Source: Agrypnia vestita (Eukaryota > Arthropoda > Insecta > Trichoptera > Phryganeidae). From it: a stretch of 64,000 bases of DNA. The DNA lies in assembly GCA_016648135.1 (NCBI GenBank), contig JADDOH010001505.1:1-64000 (forward strand), read 5' to 3'. The notes beneath the pieces are model-generated. The model saw only the letters and a list, made by a program, of their open reading frames with translations, was not told where the DNA came from and ran no database searches. Shown piece by piece: positions 1-10,884 of this stretch. A program made the position numbers and the translations under genes. Within the stretch, counting starts at the first letter, position 1, and each line of letters begins with the position of its first letter.

Positions 1-53
1 CACCAAATAGATTAAAAAATTAAAATAAAAGTAAAATTAAAGAAAATTCTTAC

Positions 54-213
54 TTGGAACATCCGTTTATCGACTGCCAGTCTCTTAGCTGCAAGAGTTT
101 TCACAATATCGTGGAATATGAGGAGAGAACGGTGTTGCTCCAGTCTAACAGAACTCTTCATTTTCTCTAACAGCATTGGAACTAATTCCGGCCATTGCGC
201 GGGGCAATCGAAC
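54..213 (-). CDS. IPO11: Importin-11 coding exon 3
   Basis: 160 bases. The acceptor is TTTGTTAG, then G TTC GAT; the donor is TTCCAA followed by GTAAGA. It encodes RFDCPAQWPELVPMLLEKM through to AVDKRMFQ. The last base pairs before position 54 are the intron toward the off-window exon 4. Confidence 0.9.
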
Positions 214-3200
214 CTAACAAACAAAATAAAAAGCAGATTACTCCAATGTCTAAGAACAATGGTGCAGAAAGCCCTAACGGCATATAAGATTGGTGCCTAG
301 AAAAATTAAATAGAAAACATTGTTTTGCAGGAATTTTGTATCTGATATTGCAGGTCTAATTACAGTGATTCAACAATGAGATGATTATATGAAAATATAC
401 AATCATAAATCTTTTCAATTTGAAGCATCCAGTGGTGTACCTCAGGGATCCTATTCTATTTTTCCTTTTTTAACATTTTTTATGGAGTTCGTGTTTTATT
501 GTTTGCAAATGATCTTAAAATATATAAAGCGATCTCAAACATGAACGACTGTACTAATTTGCAACATAACCTAAACCTGCTTTATACGTACCAATGAACT
601 ATATCTTAATGTAGAAAAATCTACATAAATAAATTTCAACAAAAATAAAAACCAAATAGTATTTCAATATTGAATTAACAATATCAATAAAGTCTCATTT
701 ATTTGGGATTTGGGTATGCTTTACGATGAAAAATTGTCTTTTGTTCAACATTACAATGAAATTTGCAACAAAGCAATGAAATCCTTTGGATTTGTGTCAA
801 GGACAGCTAAAAACTTTGTCGAAAAAATGTCAGAGACATGGTATTTCTATTTAAAATTATAAACAGTATGTTAGACTGCCATGAACTTATTCAGATGGTC
901 TTGTATAATATACCAAGCCAAACAGAACTTCAAAAAACATTCTTTGTAGGGACCCAGACCCCTAAATTCACCGATAACACACATGCACAACCTTGAGAAT
1001 AAGTTCTCGAAAATCATTGACATTTTTTATTGCAGGAGCATACCCGAACTAGAGAATTATTTAGACTTAGAATATGCCAGTAGTTTAATGGTAGTGATGA
1101 GTAGTAATAAGTAGTTTAATGGACTGAAATTTTTTTCTCCTTGAATAAGTACCATTCTGAATTTGCTTTTTCCTTACTATTCGTTAATTTATTATTAGTT
1201 TTGTTGAAAGTGTTTTCAATTATTATTTTACTCCTACTATGGTGTTGATAAGGATAATAAATAAATATTTTTTACACAATCAGAGTTCTCATGAAAGATT
1301 ACTCTTTTGGACTAAGTTATTGAATATAAGCATTGCTAGATACCTGGCTATTTTGGCAAAGAGTACAGCTAGCTGCGTGGCAACTTGGTTGACTGGTTCA
1401 TTGAGCATCGATGGAGTGAGCAGACCCTCCCTCAGCCTCTGCTTCTCATCTTCCGGGATGCAGCTCGGAGCATTTTTTCTCCAGTAGCGATCCACTCCAT
1501 TTTTGAAACACATCACCGCGAGCCATCTTACATTTGTATCCACAGAATAATTAGAAAATATACTCTGAAAAAATTTAATTGTTCTTAATGCATAAGAGCT
1601 TACCGATGTTTGATGATAGTTTGTGATTTCGCTCATTCGGATTATACAATGAAGAAAAAATTTACATACTGCTGGTTTTCACACATTATATTACCATTCT
1701 GGAACGGGGCACAACAAACCCCCAAAAACCTTATTTTTAAAAATATTTATAGTAACCTAATATTTTTTCGTAAATTAGATTTTTCTGTATATCTTTCTAA
1801 TTGATTAATTAATTTGATTTAAAAAATTTCACAGAACTTTGTTCTGAAAAATTACAACTTCACAAAAGATGAATGTGTTCTTAAAAATATATAATATCTG
1901 TTGTATAAAAGTATGTCCAAATAAAATGAATCATTCAATTAATTCTAGCATCCATCTAGCGGTGGCATTGCAAAGTAATTTCAAGTACCGTATCAAAAAA
2001 GTGGATTGCTCTATGGACAAAAATAAAAATTAATCAATTAATAAAAATAAGAACTACATATAAGGTCGATATATTCACGGAAACATAGAGGGTTGCTATA
2101 GCTTAGTGGTCAGAGCACCGGCCCCGGAAAGGAGGTGACCTGGGTTCAAATCCCAGTAGTAACCTAATATTTTTTCGTGAATTAGACTTTTCTGTATATC
2201 TTTTTAATTGATTAATTAATTTGATTTAAAAATTTTCACAGAACTTTGTTCTGAAAAATTACAACTTCACAAAATATGAATGTGTTCTTAAAAATATATA
2301 ATCATCCGTATTCTGAAGATAGCAATGTCTGGATCTTTAAGATCTTTATCCCAACACTTAATAGACAATAATAAAAATTAAAAATAAACAAGACATAGCT
2401 TTACGTTGGTGTTTGTTTCTGTACGTTTCTACATGAGAGAGATTTAGAGCGAGGGAGAAAGATGTAAATTTTTATCTGTCAATGTCAAGATGGAAAAATT
2501 TGAATACGCGGTAACACGGTCATGACAATTTTAGCCATAATATTTCATCTGGATGCTGTAAATGAAGGAATTAATACGTTTGTAAGAAACAATCTTTCTT
2601 ATGTCGTCTTTTAATACAGTGTTTTTGAGCCGTAGAATTGCAAAATCCACTGTGGATGAATTTTGAAAAAATGAGGTTAGATTGTCATATGGTGAAGTAT
2701 CTACAAATCTATCGAATATTGAGTTAAAAACACCACTCCATTGCGTTAATAGTAAAACAAACCTTTAGATGAGTTGCAAAACTTGCTTCGAAGAGTCGTG
2801 AAATACTCTGAAAGTACTGCAATGCGTAATTAAGAAGTGTCAAAATGCTCTCCGTTCATAAAAATGCGTAGCAAATTTGTGTTTCTCATATCTTACTAAC
2901 ATATTCATTATAATATATGCGGATCAATCGCCGCATTGAAAATTATTTGATTAAGCATACATTATTTTATTTATGCTTATAAAAGTTTGATTTTTCATAG
3001 TTTTCCAACAGCGTTTCATCTTACTGCCTTTATAAGATGAAACGCGTCTAAAAAAATTTAAAATGTAGAACTAAAAAACAAGGGTTTTTCTTTCCATACG
3101 TGTGATCGCACAATCTATTAAGGTGAACACCTGATTTGTCCATTTCGATGAATCTAATCTTGCTTTATCAAAAAAGAAGGTGAAACAAAATTGATCACGG

Positions 3201-6200
3201 TCCTTAGAGGTAGAATTATAAATATTGAGATTTAAAATTCCTGAAATTGATATCATTAGGTCAAAATATTATAATAACTCTTCCGTCAATATCAATATGA
3301 AGAAAACGTTTGTAAGTTTTTACCTACTGACAATTTTATTTACAAACCTTTGTCGTTTAAAAATATCATTAGCGCCTATCTTTGACATATGTATATGTAC
3401 CTAGGGTACAGAGTTAAGGGATGTCACCGATAAATCGGTTTCGCTAATTTCACGTTCCGTCATTTTTGCGGTAGGAACTTTTCTGCATTTGGGACAAAAA
3501 AGATTTGAGATTATAATAACTAGTAAAAATTGGACAATGAATGAACATTTTCGGTGTCGACTAATTTTTGCACAAAAATTAGATCATCGTTAGATGATAA
3601 GTCCCTCACAGCGTTAATTTTCTTAAAATATTACTATATAATAAATTCTTAATTAAGAAAATTACTTGTGTAAAATACTCTTATATGTTATTTATCTTTG
3701 TTTCTTTTTATCATACGTATTTGCATTTTTTTATTTCTACGTCTAATTATATATACATAATTTTTTATCATATATATACATTATTATTTGCAATAAACAT
3801 TTTTAAAAATGTTTTTTTTTCATATATATAATTTTGGACCCGAATCCGCCGGGTTTCCAAAATATTGGACCCGGACCCGGCAGGTTTCAAAACCCCGGGT
3901 TTTCAGAAGTCTTAAATTGGGCCTCCTGGCCTGGTGAAGCGTAAAAAAATAATTATAAAAAATCATGTTCAGAAATAGGGCAATGAGAAACCGTTTGCGT
4001 ATTATTCAATGTATACAGACTCAACCGTATAATAAAAGAAACATGATGGTGCATGTAAAATGAAATATTTAAGTGACATGTAATTATATTAATATTAACT
4101 CAGCACACCGAAGAAAATTAATATTTTTAAGGGAATTCTAACTCGTATTTTGACCTTGCGACGTTTTTTTTTAATAAACCTGTATCGGACAGGTAGAATT
4201 ATGACGACGGGATGATGATGATGATGACCCGTCTGAAGTCGTGAATGTTGGCCCTTTCTGGGGCCCAGGTCCGTTGTATGGGCGAATGCCGTACGCGGGG
4301 ACCCACCTCGCCTCCAGGCGGATAGTCGGCGCGGGCAGCGAGCCGGCGCTGCGATCCTAGTTGAGAGGATACTGCACCGACGCGATGTGTTGACATCTCC
4401 GACGGAGGGCGTTGGAAAAATTCCACGAAGAAATTGCATTTTTGGTCTTATCTTATAAAGTGTTAAAATATTTGAAATACTTAAGAAAATGAAATATTTA
4501 AGTTTGATGAAATATTTAATGAAATATCTTAAGAATGAAATATTTAATAATTAGATAAGACATTTGTAAATGTAATATTGAATAAAATTGATGTTTCGTG
4601 GTTTTGATATACAGGGAAAGCTCGCGCGATGGGGATAAAATCATTTTTAAATCGCGCGGAGCGCCGTGGACCATCATAGAATGGCCGCTATTTTGATGGA
4701 ATTAATGTAAATGTCCTGCCTCGAAGAGGCGAGGAAGTAAAAATACATAAGTATTTTAAATGTACCAAATGAGTCCTTTGTGTGGTGTTGTAAAGTAGAA
4801 ATTAAAATGAAAAATGTTTATAAGAGAGTAAAATATCTTGGGTGGGCCCTGATAAACTCGCCGACCGCGCCGCCTGTTCTCAGCCCGCGCGGGTTAATGG
4901 AAAAAACCCGGCGCCACGATGGCGCCGTGCGGCTGGAGTAGGGGCCGCCAGCGAATATTTTTGAACTCTGATTACGGACGTTACAGACGTCCTAGCGAGC
5001 TGAAACATTTTTTATTGTGTTCCTCATGTGAACATCTATGGGAGTGATATGTTTTTGCGTGTCTGAAAGTTAGCTAGTGCGCTTTATTTGTGGTGACACA
5101 CTTTGTCTGCCTATTACGCAATTAATATCTATCCGACATACTTGAAAATATCACCAAAGGATGCGCTTGGTTGAGATCTATCTAATGGTATAACTTAGAA
5201 TCTCGTAAAATCATGTTTACTATTTTTAACCGAATTAAATGTAAATTAATTCTTGAAAATGCCGCGGTAAATCGGCATATTTTGTTGAATAACTAGGTAA
5301 ATTCACTCTTGCGGTTCCAGTAAACGACATCATCCTATGGGCAAGACATAGATTGGTATAGATGATGTGTTAAAATCCCCGGGGGGGTGGCGTTTAATTT
5401 GCTATCGATTAAAATATTTAATTTTAATCCGCGAATCGGCACGGGAGGCCGTCATTTTGCGCTCCGAGCGCCCGGTGAATCGAGCGCGCTGATTGGTCGG
5501 CCGCGCTAGTCAGGGGGAAGCTTTCCGGACTGTATAAATATCGCGCCGGGCGGGCGAGTGCCTCATTCTGCTGGGAGCCTCTGCCGAGTACGCCTACTGG
5601 AACATTTTATTCTGCGTTTTACTTCACACCCTGCTTGACCCCTGCTTTTCTTCTTTGGATTTGGACTCTGGATTTTCTACTGACTTCTGCATTTGGACTT
5701 GGCTACGATTTTGGATTTATTGGACTTGTTTTACCACCTGAGGCAACGACTTGGCACGGATTCTGGACTTGAAGAATTTTCTGCGCTCTACACTCCCGGC
5801 CTGCTAGTACATCGGCGGCTTCGGAAGCGAACTCAGCGGACCGCACCTGCTATTAATTGTTTCCGTGGGGAACAAAACCTTTCCCCAAAACGCAACGTAG
5901 TTTAAATCTCGACATAATTAAAATTATAATAACTTTTTAACACATTCATTTTAACTAGCACCCGCCTGACCAGTCAAAGTAGGCACTATATGTTTTAGTA
6001 CAACCTAATAAATAAAAAAATAAAAAATGTCGATTCTTACGAATGTTAACATCCCTTCTATCTATTGTGAATAACTTAACGTTTGTTTACGTTTTAGAGC
6101 TTTCTGATTGGTTGAATTCATTAATTCCAAATCAGTCAAACTTAAATACGTCCCAATTGACGGCGTCACAATGTTATACAATTAGCTGTCAAGATCCAGA

Positions 6201-9200
6201 TATTGCTTGAAGATCCAGACATCGTTATTTTCAGAATCGGGCCGAATATCTGTTGTATAAAAGTATGTCCAAATAAAATGAATTATTCAATTAATTCTAG
6301 CATCCATCTAGCGGTGGCATTGCGAAGTAATTTCAAGTACCGTATCAAAAAAGTGGATTGCTCAATGGACAAAAATAAAAATTAATCGATTAACCCCCCC
6401 TGGGCCGCCGACGCATATATCCGACAGGCACAAAATAATTTATTTATCGACGGCCGCGTATCGAATTTGAAAAACGTAATTTTTTCCCAATAGAGAAATC
6501 CTGTTGTGACCTGTCGTTCCATTTTCAACTCAAAAACATAACCGATTATATTTTAAATCAACAATCAAAACGGAAGTTTTTCTGCCGTCAAAATCGTATA
6601 GAGAAGTTGTAGATGTCGCCCCGATCGCGTGTTGTGCAATCGAAATTCAAATATTCCATCGTCAAGGTCACGCGCAATGTGCGCGGGAAATACGATTTAT
6701 TTTTTTCGATTTTCGATTTATTTGTACACGTATATACAAATATATACGATATGTTTTGCGATATTTGTCAGTTTTTGTTGGTTTATGATTCAATTGAATA
6801 CTAATAATGATTTATTAACAAAAATACACGCAATTTTGTTGCGTTTATTTGAAATATGTGTGTGTGTGAAAGTGTATCATATTTATGTGTTATGAGTGCG
6901 ATGTCCCGTCGTGTGCCGTGCCGTGCAACAAAATATATCACACAGAAGAAGATTATTATATTAATAGTAGTGTTGTCTCTAATAAACAAATAAAAAAAAA
7001 ATATTATTTTTCAGAAAATGTTGCGCTGGCAACATTATGGAAATTCAAAAAAAGATTATTTTTTTTACTTAAATGATAAAAAAATCATTGCGTTTCGACA
7101 CTTACGATAAAATAATATGAATGTGTGTGTTTTTTTTTAATATACGCATGTTTTCATGGTTTTTTCGTAAAAAGAAAAATCACAAAAAATTCCGTAAATT
7201 TACGGCCCACAACAAGTTAATAAAAATAAGAACTACATATAAGGTCGATTTAATAAATATTAATGAAATTAAGTTGATATTCTTTATAATCATAAATATC
7301 CTAAAGAATACAACACTCAAAGAAAAGAAAATGATAAGGAGTAGCAGACAGTCAAAAATATTTTTTCCATAGACAATCGGCAATATTCAATAAAATAATT
7401 CCCTTTCTTAGGTAACAGCTAACATGACATGTATTTGGTTCGGTCGCGTCTTAGGCCTCCTAGCTATTGGTGGATTAATTATCAGATTCAATCGCGTGTT
7501 ACCTCTCTTTTTTTTAAAAAGTAAAATAAATATGTATGAGAAATTGTTGGATTCATCGGAAGAGGATAACAATAGTGATTTTGAGTATGATTTAGACCTA
7601 ACCTAACCTAACCTGAACCCAGAAGATATTTTGGATGTCAAAGACATTGTAGAAATTGATGAGAAAAGTGGCAAAAAAAATTATGAACATAATGATGCAG
7701 CTAATTATTTTCAAGAACACATTCTTATTGTGAAGTTGTAAATTTTAAAGAACAAAGTTCTGGATAGGCAAAGGACAGAATGCCATATTCTTCTTGGCAC
7801 ACAACTTTTGCTTTGGCTACATTCATACATCTTCTCATGCAAGCTCTATGGTTGTTGAGGCTTTTAACAGGGCCATTCTCCAATATTTGTAGTATCTGAT
7901 CATGCCAGGTATTTCGCGGACGCCCTCTATTCCTGTCGCAGAAACCCTCTATTCGGCTAACTTAAATACCTTAAATAAAAAGTGCACTATCTCAAGATAT
8001 GATTAATAAGAAAAAACTAGCGAGCCTCACAGTAGTCGCATACGATGTGTAACATTTGACATCTCACAATTAAAAATATCAATTGAGCAGCAACAGAAAT
8101 TAACATCAAAATTTTAAAAAGATAATACCTATACGTTTATTAATTAGTAAATACAAGTAAAGAAAATATATGTGCATTTATTTATTATTGAATTTTGCCG
8201 CACTAGGTAGGTACCATATATCAAAATACACATTTTGTTTAGAAATGTGTTTGGTCAATTATATGTTTTTATTTATTTCCATAGATGGCATTAGTAAGCT
8301 GCCATACATATTGTATGAAAACTTTGAAAAATATTTAAAAATAATCACATAAATCACATAAAATTTGAGAATGTAAATCATTAAGGGTAGTTATTGTTTA
8401 CATCAATGTAAAAAAAATTAAGTATTTATTGGATAGTTTCGTAGATATAAGCCAAAATATATCAAAGTTACAACATCCGCACGCTTGACATCAATCTCGC
8501 AACATATATACAAAATTAGAAGCGTTGGCTGTTGGAAGTGTGCGTCTTCACCGTGATGGCACTTGCTGGACAATGATTTGTTTATAAATTATGATTTTTT
8601 TCCATTGTGCGCGCGAGTGCGCTTATTGTATAAATGAAATGGCGCGCGTCTTATTTCCTGTTTTTCCGTCCTTTTTCACGAAATCACTGCTACAGATTGC
8701 AGAAAAGTGAGAGGAAAGAATAATAATAATAGGAATGTATAAAGATATAATTAAAGATAATAAAAGTATTAAAAAACATAGTGAGCAAAATTATAATTAT
8801 AGTACTGCTTTTCCATCTACAAAATAGCTTTATTGAACCATTTATCAAATTAATTTAGTTTAATTGAATGTATTATTGTGTGAATATAATTTGGACATTT
8901 AAAATCTCTTTAAAATATTAACTAACTAATGGGAGTATTGATGTAGAAAATAGTAACACAAATAAATCAGGAAGATTGTAGAAGACCTAATTGTTAAGAA
9001 TGTTCTTAGGTTTTCACGGCCACTTAGAATCTTCTGGTTTGTGTCTTCTGGGGTATTATACTGTGTTATTACGACCTTTCTGGCCGACGTTTTGGATCCC
9101 ATTGCAGGGTCCATCATCAGGGCTGATGAACACATCACACATACGAGACGCAGACATTCCAGACTCCAACTTTTTTATAATTTCTAGTTTTTGATTGATT

Positions 9201-9787
9201 ATTAGATTAATTATTTTCCGTTCGTCCATATTTAAAGGGTAGGGTTGCGAAAATTTTAATTTATTTACTGGAGTACACGAAATGCGTTCATTCGCTTCGA
9301 GTATCAGGGAATCCCCTAATATACTATCGCTCCGGCTAGGTGCGCTCTAAGAGCAGGACGGCATTACGTCTCAAATTCTAGTGCTAGATGTATGACGTGA
9401 TTATCATGACCGCCAAAAATTGTTTACATGCGGCAACACTTGAATTTAAGCATGTATAATATTAACAGAACGTTTTTAATTTTTTTACATTTGACCAGAT
9501 TTTTTGTCCGTTATATCCGAAGTCCGTTATATTGGGGTTTACTGTATAATATATTTTAAAAACATACTTTGTATTGAATATTGTCATTATAAAATTTCAG
9601 AGAAAACACGAAACAGAGTAAAAGTTCCATTTTCAAAACCATTTCTTACCAGTAAAAGTGAGTAATATCCAGGTTCAGTTTCCCATTCTTGCAACTTTTT
9701 CTCAGCTGGTTTCAAAATCTCTATATCTTGATTACAGGCCCTGTGCAGAGTGTCAAGAACAAGAGCGTAAGCTGTATTCGGGTCCAT
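54..9787 (-). CDS. IPO11: Importin-11, N-terminal part (three exons, gene continues off the left edge)
   Basis: Karyopherin-beta family nuclear import receptor. From family knowledge, importin-11 binds RanGTP and carries cargoes such as a class III ubiquitin-conjugating enzyme through the nuclear pore. Joining minus-strand segments 9787-9650, 1564-1344 and 213-54 gives one 173-residue open frame. It contains LKPAEKKLQEWE, NVRWLAVMCFKNGVDRYWR, LNEPVNQVATQLAVL and FDCPAQWPEL, which match the importin-11 N-terminal HEAT repeats as I know them from vertebrates. Both visible introns have GT and AG ends and phases agree (phase 0, then phase 2). The ATG at 9787-9785 begins MDPNTAYALVLDTL, as in the family. 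A possible 5'-UTR splice acceptor (TTTCAG) lies near 9809. The full protein is close to 1,000 residues, so more than 80 percent is outside the window. Intron 1 is TE-filled. Divergent from the LAS1-like gene. Confidence 0.93.
385..1175 (+). pseudogene. Decayed Jockey/CR1-like non-LTR reverse transcriptase fragment
   Basis: Frameshifted plus-strand translation gives SGVPQGS followed by FNIF, then FANDLKIYKAISNMNDC, then LGMLYDEKLSFVQHYNEICN and KSFGFVSRTAKNF. This is the order of reverse-transcriptase palm and thumb motifs in Jockey- and CR1-type elements. The catalytic box reads FAND instead of F/YADD, stops and frameshifts interrupt it, and no ends are seen, so it is dead. It lies in intron 2 of importin-11, in sense opposite to the gene. 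The clade assignment is a judgement by motif. Confidence 0.7.
1344..1564 (-). CDS. IPO11: Importin-11 coding exon 2
   Basis: 221 bases. The acceptor is TTTTTTCAG, then AGT ATA TTT; the donor is GCCAG followed by GTATCT (phase 2). Translation runs from SIFSNYSVDTNVRWLAV to AVLFAKIA. The central motif GVDRYWRKNAP is the importin-11 signature. Confidence 0.92.
1747..1896 (+). repeat. 5'-truncated SINE-like copy (body only)
   Basis: Starts with TAGTAACCTAATATTTTTTC and continues as a close match to 2157-2302. The second copy has a tRNA-like head joined to the same body. This copy keeps only the last bases of the head, as expected of 5' truncation by target-primed insertion. Confidence 0.6.
1897..2075 (+). 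repeat. Fragment of interspersed repeat family R7 (pre-insertion form)
   Basis: Matches 6247-6393 followed by 7217-7252, that is, the same sequence without the piggyBac-like element. It contains the single TTAA at 2038-2041 that is duplicated around the element at 6394-7216. Family identity is unknown. Confidence 0.7.
2091..2302 (+). repeat. tRNA-derived SINE-like element
   Basis: The head at 2092-2163 folds as a tRNA-like cloverleaf. The acceptor GTTGCTA pairs with TAGTAAC and the T-arm CTGGG-TTCAAAT-CCCAG is perfect. The D-arm reads GCTTAGTGGTCAGAGC and supplies an A-box; GGTTCAAATCC supplies a B-box. The anticodon stem does not close (CCGGC against AGGAG), so this is unlikely to be a working tRNA. 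The following body is repeated at 1747-1896 without the head, which supports a SINE over a lone tRNA pseudogene. Confidence 0.55.
2304..2665 (+). repeat. Partial copy of the foldback element seen at 36837-38321
   Basis: Begins CCGTATTCTGAAGATAGCAA and includes GGATCTTTAAGATCTTTATC. It then carries the central spacer and right arm of the larger foldback (ACGCGGTAAC, AAGAAACAATCTTTCTTAT, TTTGAGCCGTAGAATT). The left long arm is missing, so it cannot form the large hairpin. Confidence 0.65.
2666..3834. other. Intron 1 of importin-11, AT-rich stretch with nothing recognised
   Basis: No credible open frame, RNA gene or repeat match within the window was found. The sequence is AT-rich with scattered stops in all frames. 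Confidence 0.5.
3835..3955 (+). repeat. C-rich direct repeats followed by the 3' tail of a tRNA-SINE
   Basis: 3835-3902 holds two versions of GGACCCG...GGTTTC in tandem. 3912-3946 reads TTGGGCCTCCTGGCCTGGTG then AAGCG and a short A-rich end. That is the 3' tail of the SINE family found complete, in the opposite orientation, at 49572-49752. Confidence 0.5.
4176..5879 (+). mobile_element. Putative solo LTR (1.69 kb) with 5-bp target duplication
   Basis: 4181-5874 starts TGTATCGGACAGG and ends GTGGGGAACA (TGT...ACA). It is bounded by AAACC at 4176-4180 and AAACC at 5875-5879. A TG...CA unit with a 5-bp duplication and no coding sequence is what recombination between two LTRs leaves. It carries a CCAAT-type motif (GATTGGTCGG, 5491-5500) and TATAAATA at 5533-5540. 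A 1.66-kb relative lies at 58469-60132. The unusual length and lack of an adjacent coding element mean the superfamily is not known. Confidence 0.65.
5491..5560 (+). promoter_or_regulatory. Core-promoter-like block of the LTR, copy 1
   Basis: GATTGGTCGG is followed about 35 bases later by TATAAATA (5533-5540) and a GC-rich run. The same arrangement is kept at 59749-59810 in the second copy. That conservation suggests it is the LTR promoter driving rightward transcription. Confidence 0.5.
6195..6243 (-). repeat. Terminal fragment of the foldback element
   Basis: Contains AAGATCCAGACATCGTTATT and TTTCAGAATCGGGCC, the reverse complement of the start of the foldback element at 36837. A near-duplicate AGATCCAGATATTG stands just before it. 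Confidence 0.5.
6390..7220 (+). mobile_element. piggyBac-like non-autonomous element, copy A
   Basis: 6394-7216 (823 bp) is flanked by TTAA at 6390-6393 and 7217-7220. The ends are CCCCCCCTGGGCCG and, read inward from the right, CTTGTTGTGGGCCG. TTAA duplication with C-rich ends is the piggyBac hallmark. No transposase frame exists; the short frames inside are AT-rich noise. Copies B and C are at 37480-38286 (inverted) and 47013-47830. The pre-insertion sequence exists at 2024-2064. Confidence 0.75.
7598..7617 (+). repeat. Short interstitial insect telomere-type repeat
   Basis: Reads ACCTAACCTAACCTAACC, about three and a half units of CCTAA, the complement of the common insect telomere unit TTAGG. 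It interrupts repeat family R7; the related copy near 45140 has unrelated bases at this place. Confidence 0.6.
7764..7946 (-). pseudogene. Fragment of RTE-like reverse transcriptase C-terminus
   Basis: About 180 bases closely resemble 51822-51980, the end of the RTE-like ORF. Shared blocks include TACATTCATACATCTTC and ATGCAAGCTC. In minus-strand translation it carries the RGRPRNTWHDQ-type region. Frames are broken and both ends are cut. Confidence 0.65.
7947..8990. other. Intron 1 of importin-11, no gene recognised
   Basis: AT-rich, with no credible frame. A weak GC-richer patch at 8535-8700 (CGCGCGAGTGCGC) has no feature that I can name. Confidence 0.4.
8990..9180 (-). repeat. Hammerhead-like repeat module (Penelope-type terminal sequence?)
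   Basis: Read on the minus strand: CTGATGA (9120-9114), a stem made by TGGACCC against GGGATCCA, then AAAAC and GTC (9088-9086), then GGCCAGAAAGGTCG. This has the order of a hammerhead ribozyme, but the conserved G before AAA is A. The same module occurs at 50014-50147. Confidence 0.45.
9505..9546 (-). repeat. Terminal fragment of a pogo/Tigger-like DNA transposon
   Basis: Ends GGGGTTTACTGTA after TCCGTTATATCCGAAG. Read from the other strand this is CAGTAAACCCCAATATAACG, a pogo-type terminal repeat next to TA. The opposite end was not found. Confidence 0.4.
9650..9787 (-). CDS. IPO11: Importin-11 coding exon 1
   Basis: 46 codons from the start ATG to LLL. The donor is CTG followed by GTAAGA, giving a phase-0 junction. 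The segment carries the start of the importin-beta N-terminal domain (LKPAEKKLQEWE). Confidence 0.92.
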
Positions 9788-10884
9788 GACTTAAAAATAT
9801 TTTAACCTGAAATACCAAAATTAGACCTAAGCATTCATTTACTTATAATTTTAGTGTGCATCAATATCATAACGAGGACGTAACACTTGTATTTAAAATC
9901 TAGGCGTACAACTAAATAATTTACGAGTTTACAAGCAAAAATAATAAACAAACTAAAACGAATGATATCACAAAACCTTTGGAACAATATACTTAAATAC
10001 GTTTTAACTAATATTCGCACTTATTGTGCAAAGGTGAAATGTCAAATCTGTTAATTGGCATAATAGGGAAGGTATACAATTAAGAGCGTAAACAATATGT
10101 TTATTTGGTATATTTATATTTGTGTATATGTATATTTGTAGTAATTGGACAATCGGCGTGTATAATTACTTATTAAATTTAAACATAAACACATGTGAAA
10201 TATATAGAAATGGCCTCTAAAATCAGACCATAGGCACACCTAAAAATAATATTCTTAGTGTGTTTACAGTTAACTTCCTAAAAGTATTAAGTATTTGAAA
10301 TACACACCAATTAAATTTAGCCAGGAAATTTAGTAATTACATTTTAACACATTTTCGCTTTCCGATAATTTGCGGCAATTTCCTTCTATTTCCAACTGCT
10401 GTCGTCTTATTCTTCTTCTTCTTCTTTTCTATGGCTTTTACAATACACATATACAATTAATACAATGAGTAAAGGCAGTTTCAGAAGCAAGACTAACCAA
10501 CACGCAAATGTCACACAATAAGACATACGATACGCTAACATCGTTTTTTTTATATTTTGAGAAAAGTAATACATACTAGCATATGTACCGTTTTGGACGT
10601 TTGAAACTGAAACCTAGAAACATTTATATTTTTGCTATTATAAAACCTATTATTCATGCCTCGCATCAACATATAGCTCTACAAACTTATATGGAGAATG
10701 GACGAAATTGGAACTAACGATGCCATATTAAATACTTGTTATCTATTAGATTCTGTTTAGATGCGAGTATTTAAAGTGATACTCGAAAGATTATTTTGAA
10801 AATGCACACGTTTTTTAAAAGAAAAAATATCTCGAAGCCCCAATTATACCGTTTGATTACATTCATAAACGTATTTTCACCGTT

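Larger units (their letters stand above)
6247..7745 (+). repeat. Interspersed repeat family R7, interrupted by a piggyBac-like element
   Basis: 6247-6393 matches 1897-2041. 7217-7745 matches, in reverse orientation, about 45140-45500 plus the flank at 44240-44306. Short acidic peptide MYEKLLDSSEEDNNSDFEYD is encoded at 7531-7590. The family is not identified; it could be the 5' part of an uncharacterised DNA transposon. The 7681-7710 part is the uninterrupted form of the target used by the Harbinger-like element at 44310-45092. Confidence 0.55.

Noticed and set aside
2092..2164. Functional tRNA gene
   Set aside because: The anticodon stem does not pair and the loop lacks the usual T before the anticodon; its body is repeated as a SINE.
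4095..4439. His-rich frames at the LTR start (also 58407-58616)
   Set aside because: Produced by the GATGATGAT microsatellite in the LTR; no conserved protein.
6613..7076. Frames inside the piggyBac-like copies
   Set aside because: Short, AT-rich, without DDE-type or other transposase motifs, and not shared intact among the three copies.
7598..7617. Chromosome end
   Set aside because: Only about three telomere units, surrounded on both sides by ordinary interspersed repeats and genes.
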